Shown: in pieces, positions 8,612 to 15,694 of the stretch
Layout of the letters: each line of letters begins with the position of its first letter
How positions within the stretch are numbered: the first letter of the stretch is position 1
From: JACDBZ01 sp036262075
GTDB lineage: Bacteria > Chloroflexota > Limnocylindria > QHBO01
DNA length: 64,000 nucleotides
Assembly: GCA_036262075.1 (NCBI GenBank)
Contig: DATAJO010000011.1
Location: forward strand, 28,033-92,032
Direction: 5' to 3'
The notes under the pieces: model-generated
The model's database searches: none
What the model saw: the letters and a program-made list of their open reading frames with translations, nothing else
What the model was told of the DNA's origin: nothing
Made by a program: the position numbers and the translations under genes

Positions 8612-9426
8612 TGAGCCCTGGCCTCTTCCTTCACCGTCGGCGGCGCGTCAGAGCCGCTCACCGCGAGAAGCATGGCGCGGAGCCGCTCCTCGGTCCCGAT
8701 GAGCTCCTCGATGGTCCTTGTTCCAAGGAAGTCGCTGGTGGGATGCATGACCTGATCTCTAAATCGCGTCAGTCCGCTGGTGGCCCTGAGCCACTTGGTC
8801 TTTGTGGGTTGGCCGAACCGGCCGTGGAGGGCCGCCTTCCCGACCAACGAGACGAGATCCGAGAACTGGAATGCCGTCAGCACATCCGCATCTATGTTTT
8901 CCTTCCGAGATGCGTTCCACTGGCCAAGGGCCTTCGCCCGTCGACGCGGCGAGAGGAAGTTGACGGCAACTCGTGGGTCGTCGAGCGTCTCCCGCGCGAC
9001 GGATGCCATGGTCATCTCGAGATCAGCAAGGAGCAGATAGAAGTGGACCCGGACCGGCTGTTTGTTCAGGTCCGACGGCGTGACGAAGCCTGCTAACCCC
9101 GTTTCCCCCACGGCGAATACCACCGGGGCGGCAGCGAGGCGCCGGAGAAGCATCCCGATCGGTGCGCCGGCGCTCACAAGGCAGGGAGATGCCAACCGTT
9201 CGAAACGTAGGCGAGCATCAGGTTCCGCATTCTCCGCCCACGCTCGTGTGACATACCCCACCACCTGACTCCCGCTGGTAACGGGTGCCTGGTCGAACCG
9301 GTGCGGTGCGAGGACCTGGACCACTTCGCGTGCGCGCGCGGAAGCGCGGACGCTCACAGCCGACGCCATGGGCGTCATGAGGTGGCGCGCTGTGATTGCT
9401 CCTGAAATCGAGTCATACGGAAGCAT
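8608..9426 (-). CDS. CBS-pair protein with C-terminal HEPN-like domain
   Basis: 272 residues. The N-terminal 125 residues look like a CBS pair (ARHLMTPMASAVSVRASARA, QVVGYVTRAWAEN, GLAGFVTPSDL), which binds adenine nucleotides in known families. The rest is helical: HFYLLLADLEMTMASVARET is typical of HEPN first helices, and RDQVMH at 223-228 fits the HEPN RNase motif R-x4-6-H. That would make a nucleotide-sensing RNase (inference). ATG lies two bases after the stop of DUF2075 copy 2. It is the first intact gene of the operon with GIY-YIG and DUF2075 copy 1. The CBS call is fair; HEPN rests on one motif and helix pattern. Confidence 0.6.
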   Translation of the reverse strand: MLPYDSISGAITARHLMTPMASAVSVRASARAREVVQVLAPHRFDQAPVTSGSQVVGYVTRAWAENAEPDARLRFERLASPCLVSAGAPIGMLLRRLAAAPVVFAVGETGLAGFVTPSDLNKQPVRVHFYLLLADLEMTMASVARETLDDPRVAVNFLSPRRRAKALGQWNASRKENIDADVLTAFQFSDLVSLVGKAALHGRFGQPTKTKWLRATSGLTRFRDQVMHPTSDFLGTRTIEELIGTEERLRAMLLAVSGSDAPPTVKEEARAQ

Positions 9427-9427
9427 C

Positions 9428-9739
9428 TCAAGAACCCGAAAACTTGAGCTCGACGACGACCGCGTTCTCGGCGCTGGTGGGGGAGTGGCCGGTCAGCATC
9501 GCGTCGAGGCGGCGGCTGGTGTTGCCGAGCTGGTACTCGAGGATGACGCCGTGGTCGTTCAGCTCGGCCTGGTCGACGAGCATCGACAGCGCCATGAGGC
9601 TGTTCTGCCAGCTCGCCACCTCGGACGGCGCCGGCCGATGCCCTATCTGGGTCGTGTACTCGGCGGGCAGCTTCTCGGCGATCCGATGCATCCGCGCATC
9701 GGATCGATACTGCTCGGTCGTCCCGGCGTAGAGCTTCAT
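9428..9739 (-). pseudogene. Truncated N-terminal part of a DUF2075-type gene, copy 2
   Basis: 103 codons, homologous to copy 1 from the start codon on and ending abruptly after AVVVELK with FSGS and a TGA, one base before the ATG of the CBS-HEPN gene. It keeps the R-x-D and E-L-K residues of the putative nuclease core but no helicase part. The sequence upstream of its ATG differs from that of copies 1 and 3, so homology begins at the start codon. It may be expressed, as the frame is open. Confidence 0.72.
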
Positions 9740-9852
9740 AGGGCGATCGCCTCCGGGCGGTGCTGCCCACGAAGGCGGGTGCCCCCGAGGGTCAGCGATG
9801 AGTTGAAGGCAGCGTAACGATCTAGATTCTGATTCCCTTGCTGGAGGACCGC

Positions 9853-10266
9853 GTGGAACAGACAGCCGGCGCAGCCGCCCTCACCACCGAGGAGGCCCAG
9901 CGCGTCTTTGCGATCACGCTCTTCACCGATGACCTGGCGGAGTCTGCGCGCTTCTACCGGGACGTCTTCGGCATGCCTGTCGTCAACGAGGACGCCACCA
10001 GTATCGCCTTCGCCTTCCCGAACATCGTCGTCAACCTCGTGACGGTCGACGACGCACCGCAGCTCATCGAGCCCGCTCCCGTGGGAGGGCCGGGCACGCC
10101 GGCGGGCATGATGCTGACGCTGCAGGTCACCGACGTGGACCTCGCGTGCGAGCGCCTCATCGCTCACGGCGTGACGCTCCTCAACGGACCGATGACCCGG
10201 CCGTGGGGCCCGCGCACCGCGACGTTTGCCGACCCCAGCGGCCACTGCTGGGAGCTCTCCAACTGA
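9853..10266 (+). CDS. VOC (glyoxalase/bleomycin-resistance) family protein
   Basis: 137-residue vicinal-oxygen-chelate fold protein. Family landmarks are ITLFTDDLAESARFYRDVFG at the start, GGPGTPAGMMLTLQVTDVDL in the middle and ATFADPSGHCWEL at the end, where the Glu is a usual metal ligand. GTG at 9853 was chosen because GGAGG lies five bases before it; the TTG fifteen bases upstream has no such site. The only plus-strand gene among minus-strand neighbours. Its stop is five bases from the breakpoint of DUF2075 copy 3, and a decayed relative of its 3' end lies at 14891-14968, so this gene has taken part in local rearrangement. Substrate unknown. Confidence 0.85.
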   Translation: MEQTAGAAALTTEEAQRVFAITLFTDDLAESARFYRDVFGMPVVNEDATSIAFAFPNIVVNLVTVDDAPQLIEPAPVGGPGTPAGMMLTLQVTDVDLACERLIAHGVTLLNGPMTRPWGPRTATFADPSGHCWELSN

Positions 10267-10271
10267 CGCTC

Positions 10272-10418
10272 CATGAGGCTGTTCTGCCAGCTCGCGACCT
10301 CGGACGGCGCCGGCCGGTGCCCGATCTGGGTCGTGTACTCGGCGCGCAGTTTCTCCGCGATCGGGTGCATCCGCGCATCGGCTCGAAACTGCTCGGTCGT
10401 CCCGGCGTAGAGCTTCAC
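10272..10418 (-). pseudogene. Truncated DUF2075-type 5' end, copy 3
   Basis: About 147 nt homologous to copies 1 and 2, from KLYAGTTEQFRADARMHPI to VASWQNSLM, with GTG instead of ATG at the start. The GTG overlaps the stop of the upstream zinc-ribbon gene (GTGA). Homology ends next to the stop codon of the opposite VOC gene; the open frame then runs antisense through it. It lacks the nuclease-core residues, so it is a remnant. Confidence 0.75.
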
Positions 10419-11038
10419 CCGCGTTGCCTGCCAGGTTGGGTTGCCGGTGTCCGATGCTGCATCCACGCGACGAAAGCAAGGACTCCGGCGAGGCCCATCG
10501 CTACGAGGGCGAGGATGAATGCCTCGTGTGTCAGGCCTTGGCTGACCTGGTACCCGCCCCAAGCTACGTTCAGGACCGCCCAGACCACGGCGCCGGCCAT
10601 GCGGCCTGCCGAAGGGGCGACGATAGCCATCGCTCCGAAGTACGCAGTGATTAGAGCGGTCACACCGTTCCATATGGCCAGTCCAAACGCGTCGGATGAA
10701 TCCATGAACCCGAGGCCGCTGTACTGGAGCTGCAGGAAGGCCAGATAGCCGATTGTGGCCGCGCCGATCAGCCAGGCAATTCCGGCTAGAACCGGCACCG
10801 TCTGGTTCGGCGCCGCTCGGTCCGTCCCGCCGGCAGCGCCAGAAGGCGTCGGAGCAGCGGGCACGGGAACAGGGGGTGCGGTCATCGGCCGGGCGGGCGG
10901 AGCGGGCCGTGTCAATGGCGTGAGAGCCCCGGCCGGCGACGGTTGGATCGACTCGAAGTCGAACCTGCATTGCGTGCAATACCGCATGGTTTCCACACGC
11001 CGGGTACCGCACTGCGGACAAAACCCAATCGTCGTCAT
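10415..11038 (-). CDS. Zinc-ribbon membrane protein
   Basis: 207 residues. The N-terminus MTTIGFCPQCGTRRVETMRY then CTQC is a zinc ribbon with two CxxC knuckles. A Pro/Ala/Thr-rich linker spans about 33-75, followed by four hydrophobic segments (VLAGIAWLIGAATIGYLAFL, LAIWNGVTALITAYFGAMAI, MAGAVVWAVLNVAW, FILALVAMGLAGVLAFVAW). A short basic tail follows. The architecture is common in proteins of unknown role. Its ATG overlaps the stop of the upstream lipoprotein gene (ATGA), so the two form an operon; its stop overlaps DUF2075 copy 3. The function is not predictable beyond a cytosolic metal-binding head on a membrane anchor. Confidence 0.75.
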   Translation of the reverse strand: MTTIGFCPQCGTRRVETMRYCTQCRFDFESIQPSPAGALTPLTRPAPPARPMTAPPVPVPAAPTPSGAAGGTDRAAPNQTVPVLAGIAWLIGAATIGYLAFLQLQYSGLGFMDSSDAFGLAIWNGVTALITAYFGAMAIVAPSAGRMAGAVVWAVLNVAWGGYQVSQGLTHEAFILALVAMGLAGVLAFVAWMQHRTPATQPGRQRG

Positions 11039-11523
11039 TGATCCAGCCCGTCCCTAGCCTTCACGATCAAATCAGTGGCGTCCGCCCATTCCGCCTGCAG
11101 ATCCGCCCTGATCGAATCGTTGGTGCAATCGATGTCCGAAATGCAGTCGTTCCAAACGTTGTTGGCACGGATGTACGCATTCATCGCATCCTCGGCGTGC
11201 ACGCCGACGTGTTCGATGCAACCCGCCCCGAGGTCCTCGAAGCCGATTCGGTCATACGCAACGCGTATGTCACCGACTCGCTCGCTGTAATTCGCGAAGT
11301 TCAGCCCAACGTTCAGCCGCGAGTCCAAGTCCTCCAGCGCTTCCACCAGCTCCACGACCTCATCAGGACAGCTGACTGGTGTGACCGGCGGGGCCGCTTC
11401 GCTTGGGGCAGACTGCGTGGAATCAGTTCGCGGAACCAGGGTCCCACCACAGCTCGCAAGGGCGAGGGCTAGCCCAGCGGCAGCCAGCGAGCTACGCATG
11501 AGGCGCATTTGCATGCCTTTCAT
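11035..11523 (-). CDS. Predicted lipoprotein
   Basis: 162 residues with a signal peptide and lipobox (AAAGLALALASC, Cys as lipidation site), then a Ser/Pro/Thr-rich linker and a helical domain with four cysteines (VSCPDEVVELVEALEDLDSR, GAGCIEHVG, WNDCISDIDCTND) that may form two disulfides. Start is uncertain: ATG at 11523 or an ATG five codons further in (MRLMRSS). Translationally coupled to the zinc-ribbon membrane protein, suggesting a joint envelope role. No family recognised. Confidence 0.7.
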   Translation of the reverse strand: MKGMQMRLMRSSLAAAGLALALASCGGTLVPRTDSTQSAPSEAAPPVTPVSCPDEVVELVEALEDLDSRLNVGLNFANYSERVGDIRVAYDRIGFEDLGAGCIEHVGVHAEDAMNAYIRANNVWNDCISDIDCTNDSIRADLQAEWADATDLIVKARDGLDQ

Positions 11524-11670
11524 CGTCTTGTTTGCGCGCAGTCGCCGCGCACGCGCGCGAGCGCTGACGAAATTCAGGCAGCGGGCGGCGCGTGCGGTAC
11601 CGGCGTCGGACGGTCACCCTCCCCTCCATAGGCAGCTTGCCCGCGATGTTAGCAATGGTTGTCCAGCTGC

Positions 11671-12111
11671 CTAGTACCGCAGCAGGGTCATGACCCCGCC
11701 GACCCTGTTCATCATCCAGATGCCGAGAGGCAGCGTGATGATCGGCAGGCTGATGACCCATGACAGAAACATCCACAAGCCGCCCAGCCACCAGCCGATG
11801 AGCACGAACCAGATCGCGCGCACCAGCAGCGGACGCTGATCGGGGTTGCGGCCCTTGAGGTAGGTCACCCCGTCCTTCACCGTCGACTCGTACGTCACGG
11901 TCCGGCCGCGCAGGGTCATGATGGCTGGGATCCGGTTGAACAGCATGAATGCCAGCGGCAGGCCGATCACCGTTACGGCCAAGAACCACCCGAGGCCGAT
12001 CGCCAGGCCGGACAGCCACCAGCCGATGAAGATGTACCAGATGATCCGGACGAGGAAGCTCGGCCCCCCGCGATCGGTGATGACGATCATCTGTGGCGTT
12101 TCGCCGGTCAT
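11671..12111 (-). CDS. YccF-like (DUF307) inner membrane protein
   Basis: 146-residue integral membrane protein with the duplicated YccF pattern: IIWYIFIGWWLSGLAIGLGW at 23-42 and AIWFVLIGWWLGGLWMFLSW in the second half, each followed by a hydrophobic segment ending in MLFNR or MMNRVGG. Family function is unknown. ATG overlaps the stop of the 105-residue gene upstream (ATGA). Last gene of the 12625-11671 operon. The 147 nt downstream hold nothing recognisable. Confidence 0.85.
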   Translation of the reverse strand: MTGETPQMIVITDRGGPSFLVRIIWYIFIGWWLSGLAIGLGWFLAVTVIGLPLAFMLFNRIPAIMTLRGRTVTYESTVKDGVTYLKGRNPDQRPLLVRAIWFVLIGWWLGGLWMFLSWVISLPIITLPLGIWMMNRVGGVMTLLRY

Positions 12112-12425
12112 GCGTCCTCCGCCGAGGGAGGCGGCGCGAGGACGGCGCGACCGGAGCCGTGCCAGTGCTCGTGGTCGAAGAGGCCCGTCAGCGACTTGTA
12201 CCAGGGGTTGCCCTGCTGTCCGTACTTGAAGGCGACGAGCGCGTTGCCATTCAGCGCGCGGACCTGCTTCACCAGCTCGGCCTTGACCGCGCGGATGTCC
12301 TTGTTCTGCCCGGGGATCTGGACCTTCACCTCGCCGAGGTCGCGCGCTCCCTCGATCCGATCGGCCTCGGTGAAGAAGACCCCGTCGAGCTCGGTGCCGA
12401 TGACACCGTATCGGCGCATCGTCAT
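12108..12425 (-). CDS. Small hypothetical protein coupled to YccF-like gene
   Basis: 105 residues beginning MTMRRYGVIGTELDGVFFTE. The segment DIRAVKAELVKQVRALNGNA followed by LVAFKYGQQ resembles small proteins of the YbjQ/heavy-metal-binding type (helix then a strand around N-A-L-V), but I do not claim that family. Start ATG overlaps the DUF4177 stop as TGATG; the stop overlaps yccF as ATGA. Soluble, no signal peptide. Likely acts with its operon partners. Confidence 0.68.
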   Translation of the reverse strand: MTMRRYGVIGTELDGVFFTEADRIEGARDLGEVKVQIPGQNKDIRAVKAELVKQVRALNGNALVAFKYGQQGNPWYKSLTGLFDHEHWHGSGRAVLAPPPSAEDA

Positions 12426-12625
12426 CAGGCCGGAACCTCGCGCTCGAGGATGATGATCAGCTCCTCGCGGTTGCCGGTCATGAAGCCCGGGAACGACGCC
12501 GTCACCGCCTCCGACAGCCGCCAGCCCTCCTGGGCGTAGGCGTTCAGCGCTTCCTCGACCCGATTGGGATCGAACTTGCCGCCGAACCATCGGTCCTTCT
12601 GGGTGAGGATCTTGTACTGGAACAT
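12425..12625 (-). CDS. DUF4177 small protein
   Basis: 66 residues matching DUF4177: MFQYKILTQKDRWFGGKFDP, then LNAYAQEGWRLSEAVTASFP and a final strand ELIIILERE. Function unknown; a small alpha/beta domain is typical. GGAG seven bases before the ATG supports the start. It lies 23 nt after the zinc-ribbon/linker gene and overlaps the next gene by one base, so all four genes from 13632 to 11671 probably share one transcript. Confidence 0.78.
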   Translation of the reverse strand: MFQYKILTQKDRWFGGKFDPNRVEEALNAYAQEGWRLSEAVTASFPGFMTGNREELIIILEREVPA

Positions 12626-12648
12626 CCCGTGGCTCCCTCCGTTTGCGT

Positions 12649-13632
12649 TTAGCCGACCTTGGTCCAGGTGCCGCAGCCGGTCGTCTCGAAGCCGCGGTCA
12701 CCGGCGGCGATGGTCATGATCAGACCGCCGTCGGTCGAGATGTCGTTCGCGATGAGCTCATTGAACGTGCCGCCGAAGCCGGACAGTCGAGCCGCATAGC
12801 AGCCGAACCCGCTCCCTCCGGTGCTGCGCCAGGTGCCGGGCACGATATCGGTCCCGACGATGTAGACGCCGTCCTCGGTGATCGGGCCAGCCGGGTTGGT
12901 CGTCACCGCCGAGAGATCCGCCGACCAGGTGCCGCACCCGGTGGATGAGAACCCGGCATCGTTCTGCCCGATCGTCACGACGAAGTAGCCGCTGCCGGTG
13001 CCGTTGGCGATGATCTCGTCGAGGCTGCCTCCGAAGCCGCTCAGGCGCTCCCAGTAGCAGAAGCTCGCCGGGTTGCGGGTCCGATACGTGCCTGGCTGCA
13101 CGTCGACGCCGACGAAGAGGTCTCCGCTGCCGAAGGTCGCGACGACCGGTGTGGGCACCGGCGTCGGCACCGGGGTCGGGCGTGGCGTCGGCTGAGGGGT
13201 CGGCGGACGTGGCGTCGGCTGCGGAGTGGGCGGGCGCGGCGTCGGCCTCACGGTGGATGTTGGATCCGGCGTCGGTCTCCGGGTGGGCCTGGCCGTTGGC
13301 CGTTCCGTGGGCGTGGCCCGTGACGTCGCTTCTGCCGTCGAGGTAGGTTCCAAGCTGGCAGCCGCCGTAGTCCCGTCGCCATCGCGGCCCGCAGCCACGG
13401 AGCCGATGACGACGAACGCGAGGACTGCGCCCGCGGCGATGCCGCGCTTCTGCAGGAGCGATCGCTCCGCCCACCATGCGCGCATGCCGCCTCGAGAGGG
13501 TCTCGGGTCCCTAGGTGGGGGAAAAGCAAAGGCGGCGCCGATCGGCCGTCCGCACTTAGTGCAGAAACTGGCACCCGGAACGACCGACGCACCACACGCC
13601 GGGCAGGAGGCGGGGGAGTACGGCTCGGGCAT
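12649..13632 (-). CDS. Zinc-ribbon, single-pass protein with duplicated extracytoplasmic domain
   Basis: 327 residues. Order: zinc ribbon (CPACG at 9-13, CTKCG), transmembrane helix around 65-83 (GIAAGAVLAFVVIGSVAAG), a Pro/Thr/Arg-rich spacer of about 75 residues with PTPRPPTPQ repeats, then two similar domains of about 70 residues. Each repeat has a Gly-Thr-Tyr/Trp-Arg strand (VGVDVQPGTYRT; VGTDIVPGTWRS), a Cys followed by RLSGFGG, and ends in TGCGTW. The duplicated cysteines suggest one disulfide per domain. It is probably an envelope sensor or binding protein with a cytosolic metal site (inference). AGGGG just before the ATG supports the start. Confidence 0.75.
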   Translation of the reverse strand: MPEPYSPASCPACGASVVPGASFCTKCGRPIGAAFAFPPPRDPRPSRGGMRAWWAERSLLQKRGIAAGAVLAFVVIGSVAAGRDGDGTTAAASLEPTSTAEATSRATPTERPTARPTRRPTPDPTSTVRPTPRPPTPQPTPRPPTPQPTPRPTPVPTPVPTPVVATFGSGDLFVGVDVQPGTYRTRNPASFCYWERLSGFGGSLDEIIANGTGSGYFVVTIGQNDAGFSSTGCGTWSADLSAVTTNPAGPITEDGVYIVGTDIVPGTWRSTGGSGFGCYAARLSGFGGTFNELIANDISTDGGLIMTIAAGDRGFETTGCGTWTKVG

Positions 13633-13824
13633 GGTCCCCTCTGGAGCAGGCTGGGCACGGCTTGCTTGCGGGTGAGCCTACCACTCGCCGTCCACTGCAC
13701 TCTCGAAATACTTGTGCGTCGCGTCACCACCCAGACGGGAACGAGGCCATAGTGGACGAAGCCGAACAACGGGTGCTCGGCCTCCGCACGGACGTGCTTC
13801 TCGGTGTCCTCGTCCGGGCGCGAC

Positions 13825-13949
13825 AGCTCCCGGGCCGACCGATTCCGGATGCGTTGGTCGTCGCCACCAGCCTCGGGGCCGATGCGCTGCCGCTCGCCAC
13901 CTTCGCCCGCGACCAGCGCCGCTACGGAGTCGCGGTTCGCGATCCGTAG
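13825..13949 (+). pseudogene. C-terminal remnant of a PIN-domain toxin
   Basis: The only content recognised in the 455-nt stretch 13633-14087. Translation reads RPIPDALVVATSLGADALPL, then ATFARDQRRYGVAVRDP and TAG. This matches the end of VapC-like PIN proteins (PDALi.AT....ga..l.TfdrdF..yGv). No N-terminal PIN part or antitoxin is present. The rest of the gap shows no gene or strong hairpin. Confidence 0.45.
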
Positions 13950-14087
13950 GCGTGAAACGTGGCCTCCCGCCCTCCCTGTGAACGTTGACCCGGTGACCGG
14001 GCGCGTGCGATTCTCGCCGACGGATCGCTTGCTCGGCGGAGGCGCGTCATCGAAGAGTTCAACCCGGCCGGCCTGGCCGCCGTCTAC

Positions 14088-14858
14088 GTGAGCTTCAACG
14101 CGTCGATGGCGGGGTTCTCGTTCGCCGGCCTGACGTTCCTCCTCACGTGGACGCGGAGCGATAGCCTCTCCGGCCGATCGCAGGCGGCCCGGCAGCGCGC
14201 GCTGCTCGCCCTCGGCACGGCCGTGGTGGTCTTCATCATCGCGTCGGCCCAGTACGCGCTGGCGAATGGCAACGCGAGCGCGCGAACGACCGCCTGGCTC
14301 ATGACCGCGAGCACGGCGCCGGCCTCGATCATCGCCGCCGTGCTGCTGATCTTCTCGCTTGCCGCCCTGTTTCGGGCGCACGGCCTGGCGTTCGCGACCT
14401 CCGTGGCTCGTCGGCTGTTCGACTTCGTGTACCTCATGCTCGGCGGGTACATCCTCATGGCGCTCCTCGGCGCGACGGCCGCGGTCGCGTTCGACGAGGT
14501 GCCGATCGCCCAGCTGCCGCCATGGTTCCTGGTCACCGCGGCGCTCGCCGTGGCGCTGCCGATGGCCGCCTCGGTGCTTGCCAGCCGGTGGCCGCCGGCG
14601 ACGCGGTTGGCCAGCGGCGACCGCGCGTTCGAGCGCCTGGTCTTCACGATGCTCGCCGTCGTGCTCGGCGGGATCGCCGTGAATGCCGTCGCCTACGCCA
14701 CGCAGGTCGACAGCGTCCATGGCGGGCTGTGGGTCGGCATCGTCCTCGTCGGGCTCATCGGGGTGAGCGCATCGCTGGCGCAGACCCGGCTGGTGCTCGT
14801 GACGCTGCTCGACGAGCCGATCGTCGAAGCACTCGAGGAACCCGCCCCGGCAGGCTAA
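14088..14858 (+). CDS. Polytopic membrane protein of unknown function
   Basis: 256 residues with about seven hydrophobic segments (for example GFSFAGLTFLLTW, ALLALGTAVVVFIIASAQYA, IIAAVLLIFSLAAL, FLVTAALAVALPMAASVLA, FTMLAVVLGGIAVNAVAYA). GTG at 14088 is the first conventional start in frame, yet the open frame continues upstream with plausible residues (VIEEFNPAGLAAVYV), so translation may begin at a rarer codon near 14046. No transport motifs are obvious. Stand-alone gene between a PIN remnant and a VOC remnant. Confidence 0.65.
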   Translation: MSFNASMAGFSFAGLTFLLTWTRSDSLSGRSQAARQRALLALGTAVVVFIIASAQYALANGNASARTTAWLMTASTAPASIIAAVLLIFSLAALFRAHGLAFATSVARRLFDFVYLMLGGYILMALLGATAAVAFDEVPIAQLPPWFLVTAALAVALPMAASVLASRWPPATRLASGDRAFERLVFTMLAVVLGGIAVNAVAYATQVDSVHGGLWVGIVLVGLIGVSASLAQTRLVLVTLLDEPIVEALEEPAPAG

Positions 14859-14890
14859 GGTCCATCCGTCGGGGTCGGCGATGACCTGGG

Positions 14891-14968
14891 GGCGTGACGC
14901 TGCTGGACGGACCGCGCACCGCCACGTTCGCCGATCCGAGCGGTCATCCTCGGGAGCCGTCGGACTGA
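14891..14968 (+). pseudogene. Decayed 3' end of a VOC gene
   Basis: 26 codons, GVTLLDGPRTATFADPSGH then PREPSD and TGA, align with the last 33 codons of the intact VOC gene ending at 10266 (GVTLLNGP, seven codons missing, RTATFADPSGHCWELSN). The Glu metal ligand context is lost. No upstream VOC sequence precedes it, so it is a fragment left by duplication or deletion. Confidence 0.75.
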
Positions 14969-14972
14969 GCCG

Positions 14973-15005
14973 AACGTATGGCAGGCGTGCCACCTAACGT
15001 ATGGT
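14973..15005 (+). promoter_or_regulatory. Putative promoter/operator of RHH-PIN operon
   Basis: Two direct copies of AACGTATGG (14973-14981 and 14996-15004) flank the inverted repeat GGCAGGCGTGCC. Box TAACGT lies 8 nt before the GTG at 15009. Paired sites just upstream of an RHH antitoxin fit autoregulation. The second RHH operon has the related word GGTATCATACGT before its start. Confidence 0.5.
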
Positions 15006-15008
15006 ACC

Positions 15009-15239
15009 GTGGGTGGCATGGAGAAGACGACCGTGTACCTGCCTGACGACCTGAAGCGCGCGCTTCGCCGCGCAGCGCGAGCGACCGGCCGCAGCGAGGC
15101 CGACCTCATTCGCGAGGGGGTTGGTCTGGTGACCGGTTCGCATCGGATCGCGGAGCCGACCCTGCCCTTGTTCGAGAGCGGCCAGCCGGATCTCGCCGAG
15201 CAGGTCGACGAAGCGCTGCGCGGCTTCGGCGATCGGTGA
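15009..15239 (+). CDS. Ribbon-helix-helix antitoxin
   Basis: 76 residues (or 73 from the ATG at 15018). The strand TTVYLPDDLKRALRRAARAT and helix SEADLIREGVGLVTG form a CopG/Arc-type RHH DNA-binding domain. The acidic C-terminal tail (LFESGQPDLAEQVDEALRGF) is the usual toxin-wrapping part. It overlaps the PIN gene as GTGA, so it is a VapBC-like pair, and it probably represses its own promoter through the repeats just upstream. GTG at 15009 would give a leaderless message; the ATG has no Shine-Dalgarno sequence. Confidence 0.82.
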   Translation: MGGMEKTTVYLPDDLKRALRRAARATGRSEADLIREGVGLVTGSHRIAEPTLPLFESGQPDLAEQVDEALRGFGDR

Positions 15240-15664
15240 TCCTGCTCGACACGAGCGGCCTGCTGTCCGCCATCGATCGCAGCCAGCGCCATCACGAGGC
15301 CGCCCGGCGCGCCCTCGAGGCGGCCGCGCCACCGTGGATCCTGTCGCCCTTCGTCCTCGCGGAGCTCGACTACCTGCTCGTCACGCGAGTCGGACAGGCG
15401 GCTGAGCGCGCGCTGCTGGCCGAGGTCGGTCGGGAGGTGTATCGGCTCGAATCGTTCAATGCGGAAGACATCAGCTCAGCCGAACGGCTCATCGGCAAGC
15501 ATGCCGACCTGGAGATCGGCCTCGCCGATGCCTCGATGGTCGTGCTCGCCAGCCGCTACGGCGTACGCGACGTGCTGACCCTCGACGAGCGCCACTTTCG
15601 CGCCCTGCGCGGCCCGGGTGGCCGCCCGTTCCGCATCCTTCCGGCCGACAGCGCCAGCGAATAG
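15236..15664 (+). CDS. PIN-domain toxin (VapC-like)
   Basis: 142-residue PIN RNase. Acidic site residues appear in ILLDTSGLLSAID (D5), FVLAELDYLL (Glu), IGLADASMVVLAS (Asp) and VLTLDERHF (Asp). Family members cleave tRNA or rRNA when freed from the antitoxin. GTG start overlaps the antitoxin stop by four bases, which is typical of the pair. Genomic context beside toxin and VOC remnants marks a region of frequent exchange. Confidence 0.87.
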   Translation: MILLDTSGLLSAIDRSQRHHEAARRALEAAAPPWILSPFVLAELDYLLVTRVGQAAERALLAEVGREVYRLESFNAEDISSAERLIGKHADLEIGLADASMVVLASRYGVRDVLTLDERHFRALRGPGGRPFRILPADSASE

Positions 15665-15694
15665 TTCGCGGCATCGGCCAGGACGGGCGCGAGA

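Noticed and set aside
13248..14993. 581-codon minus-strand frame
   Set aside because: Runs antisense to a membrane protein gene and the zinc-ribbon gene's own strand in another phase; low-complexity Arg/Asp/Glu content.
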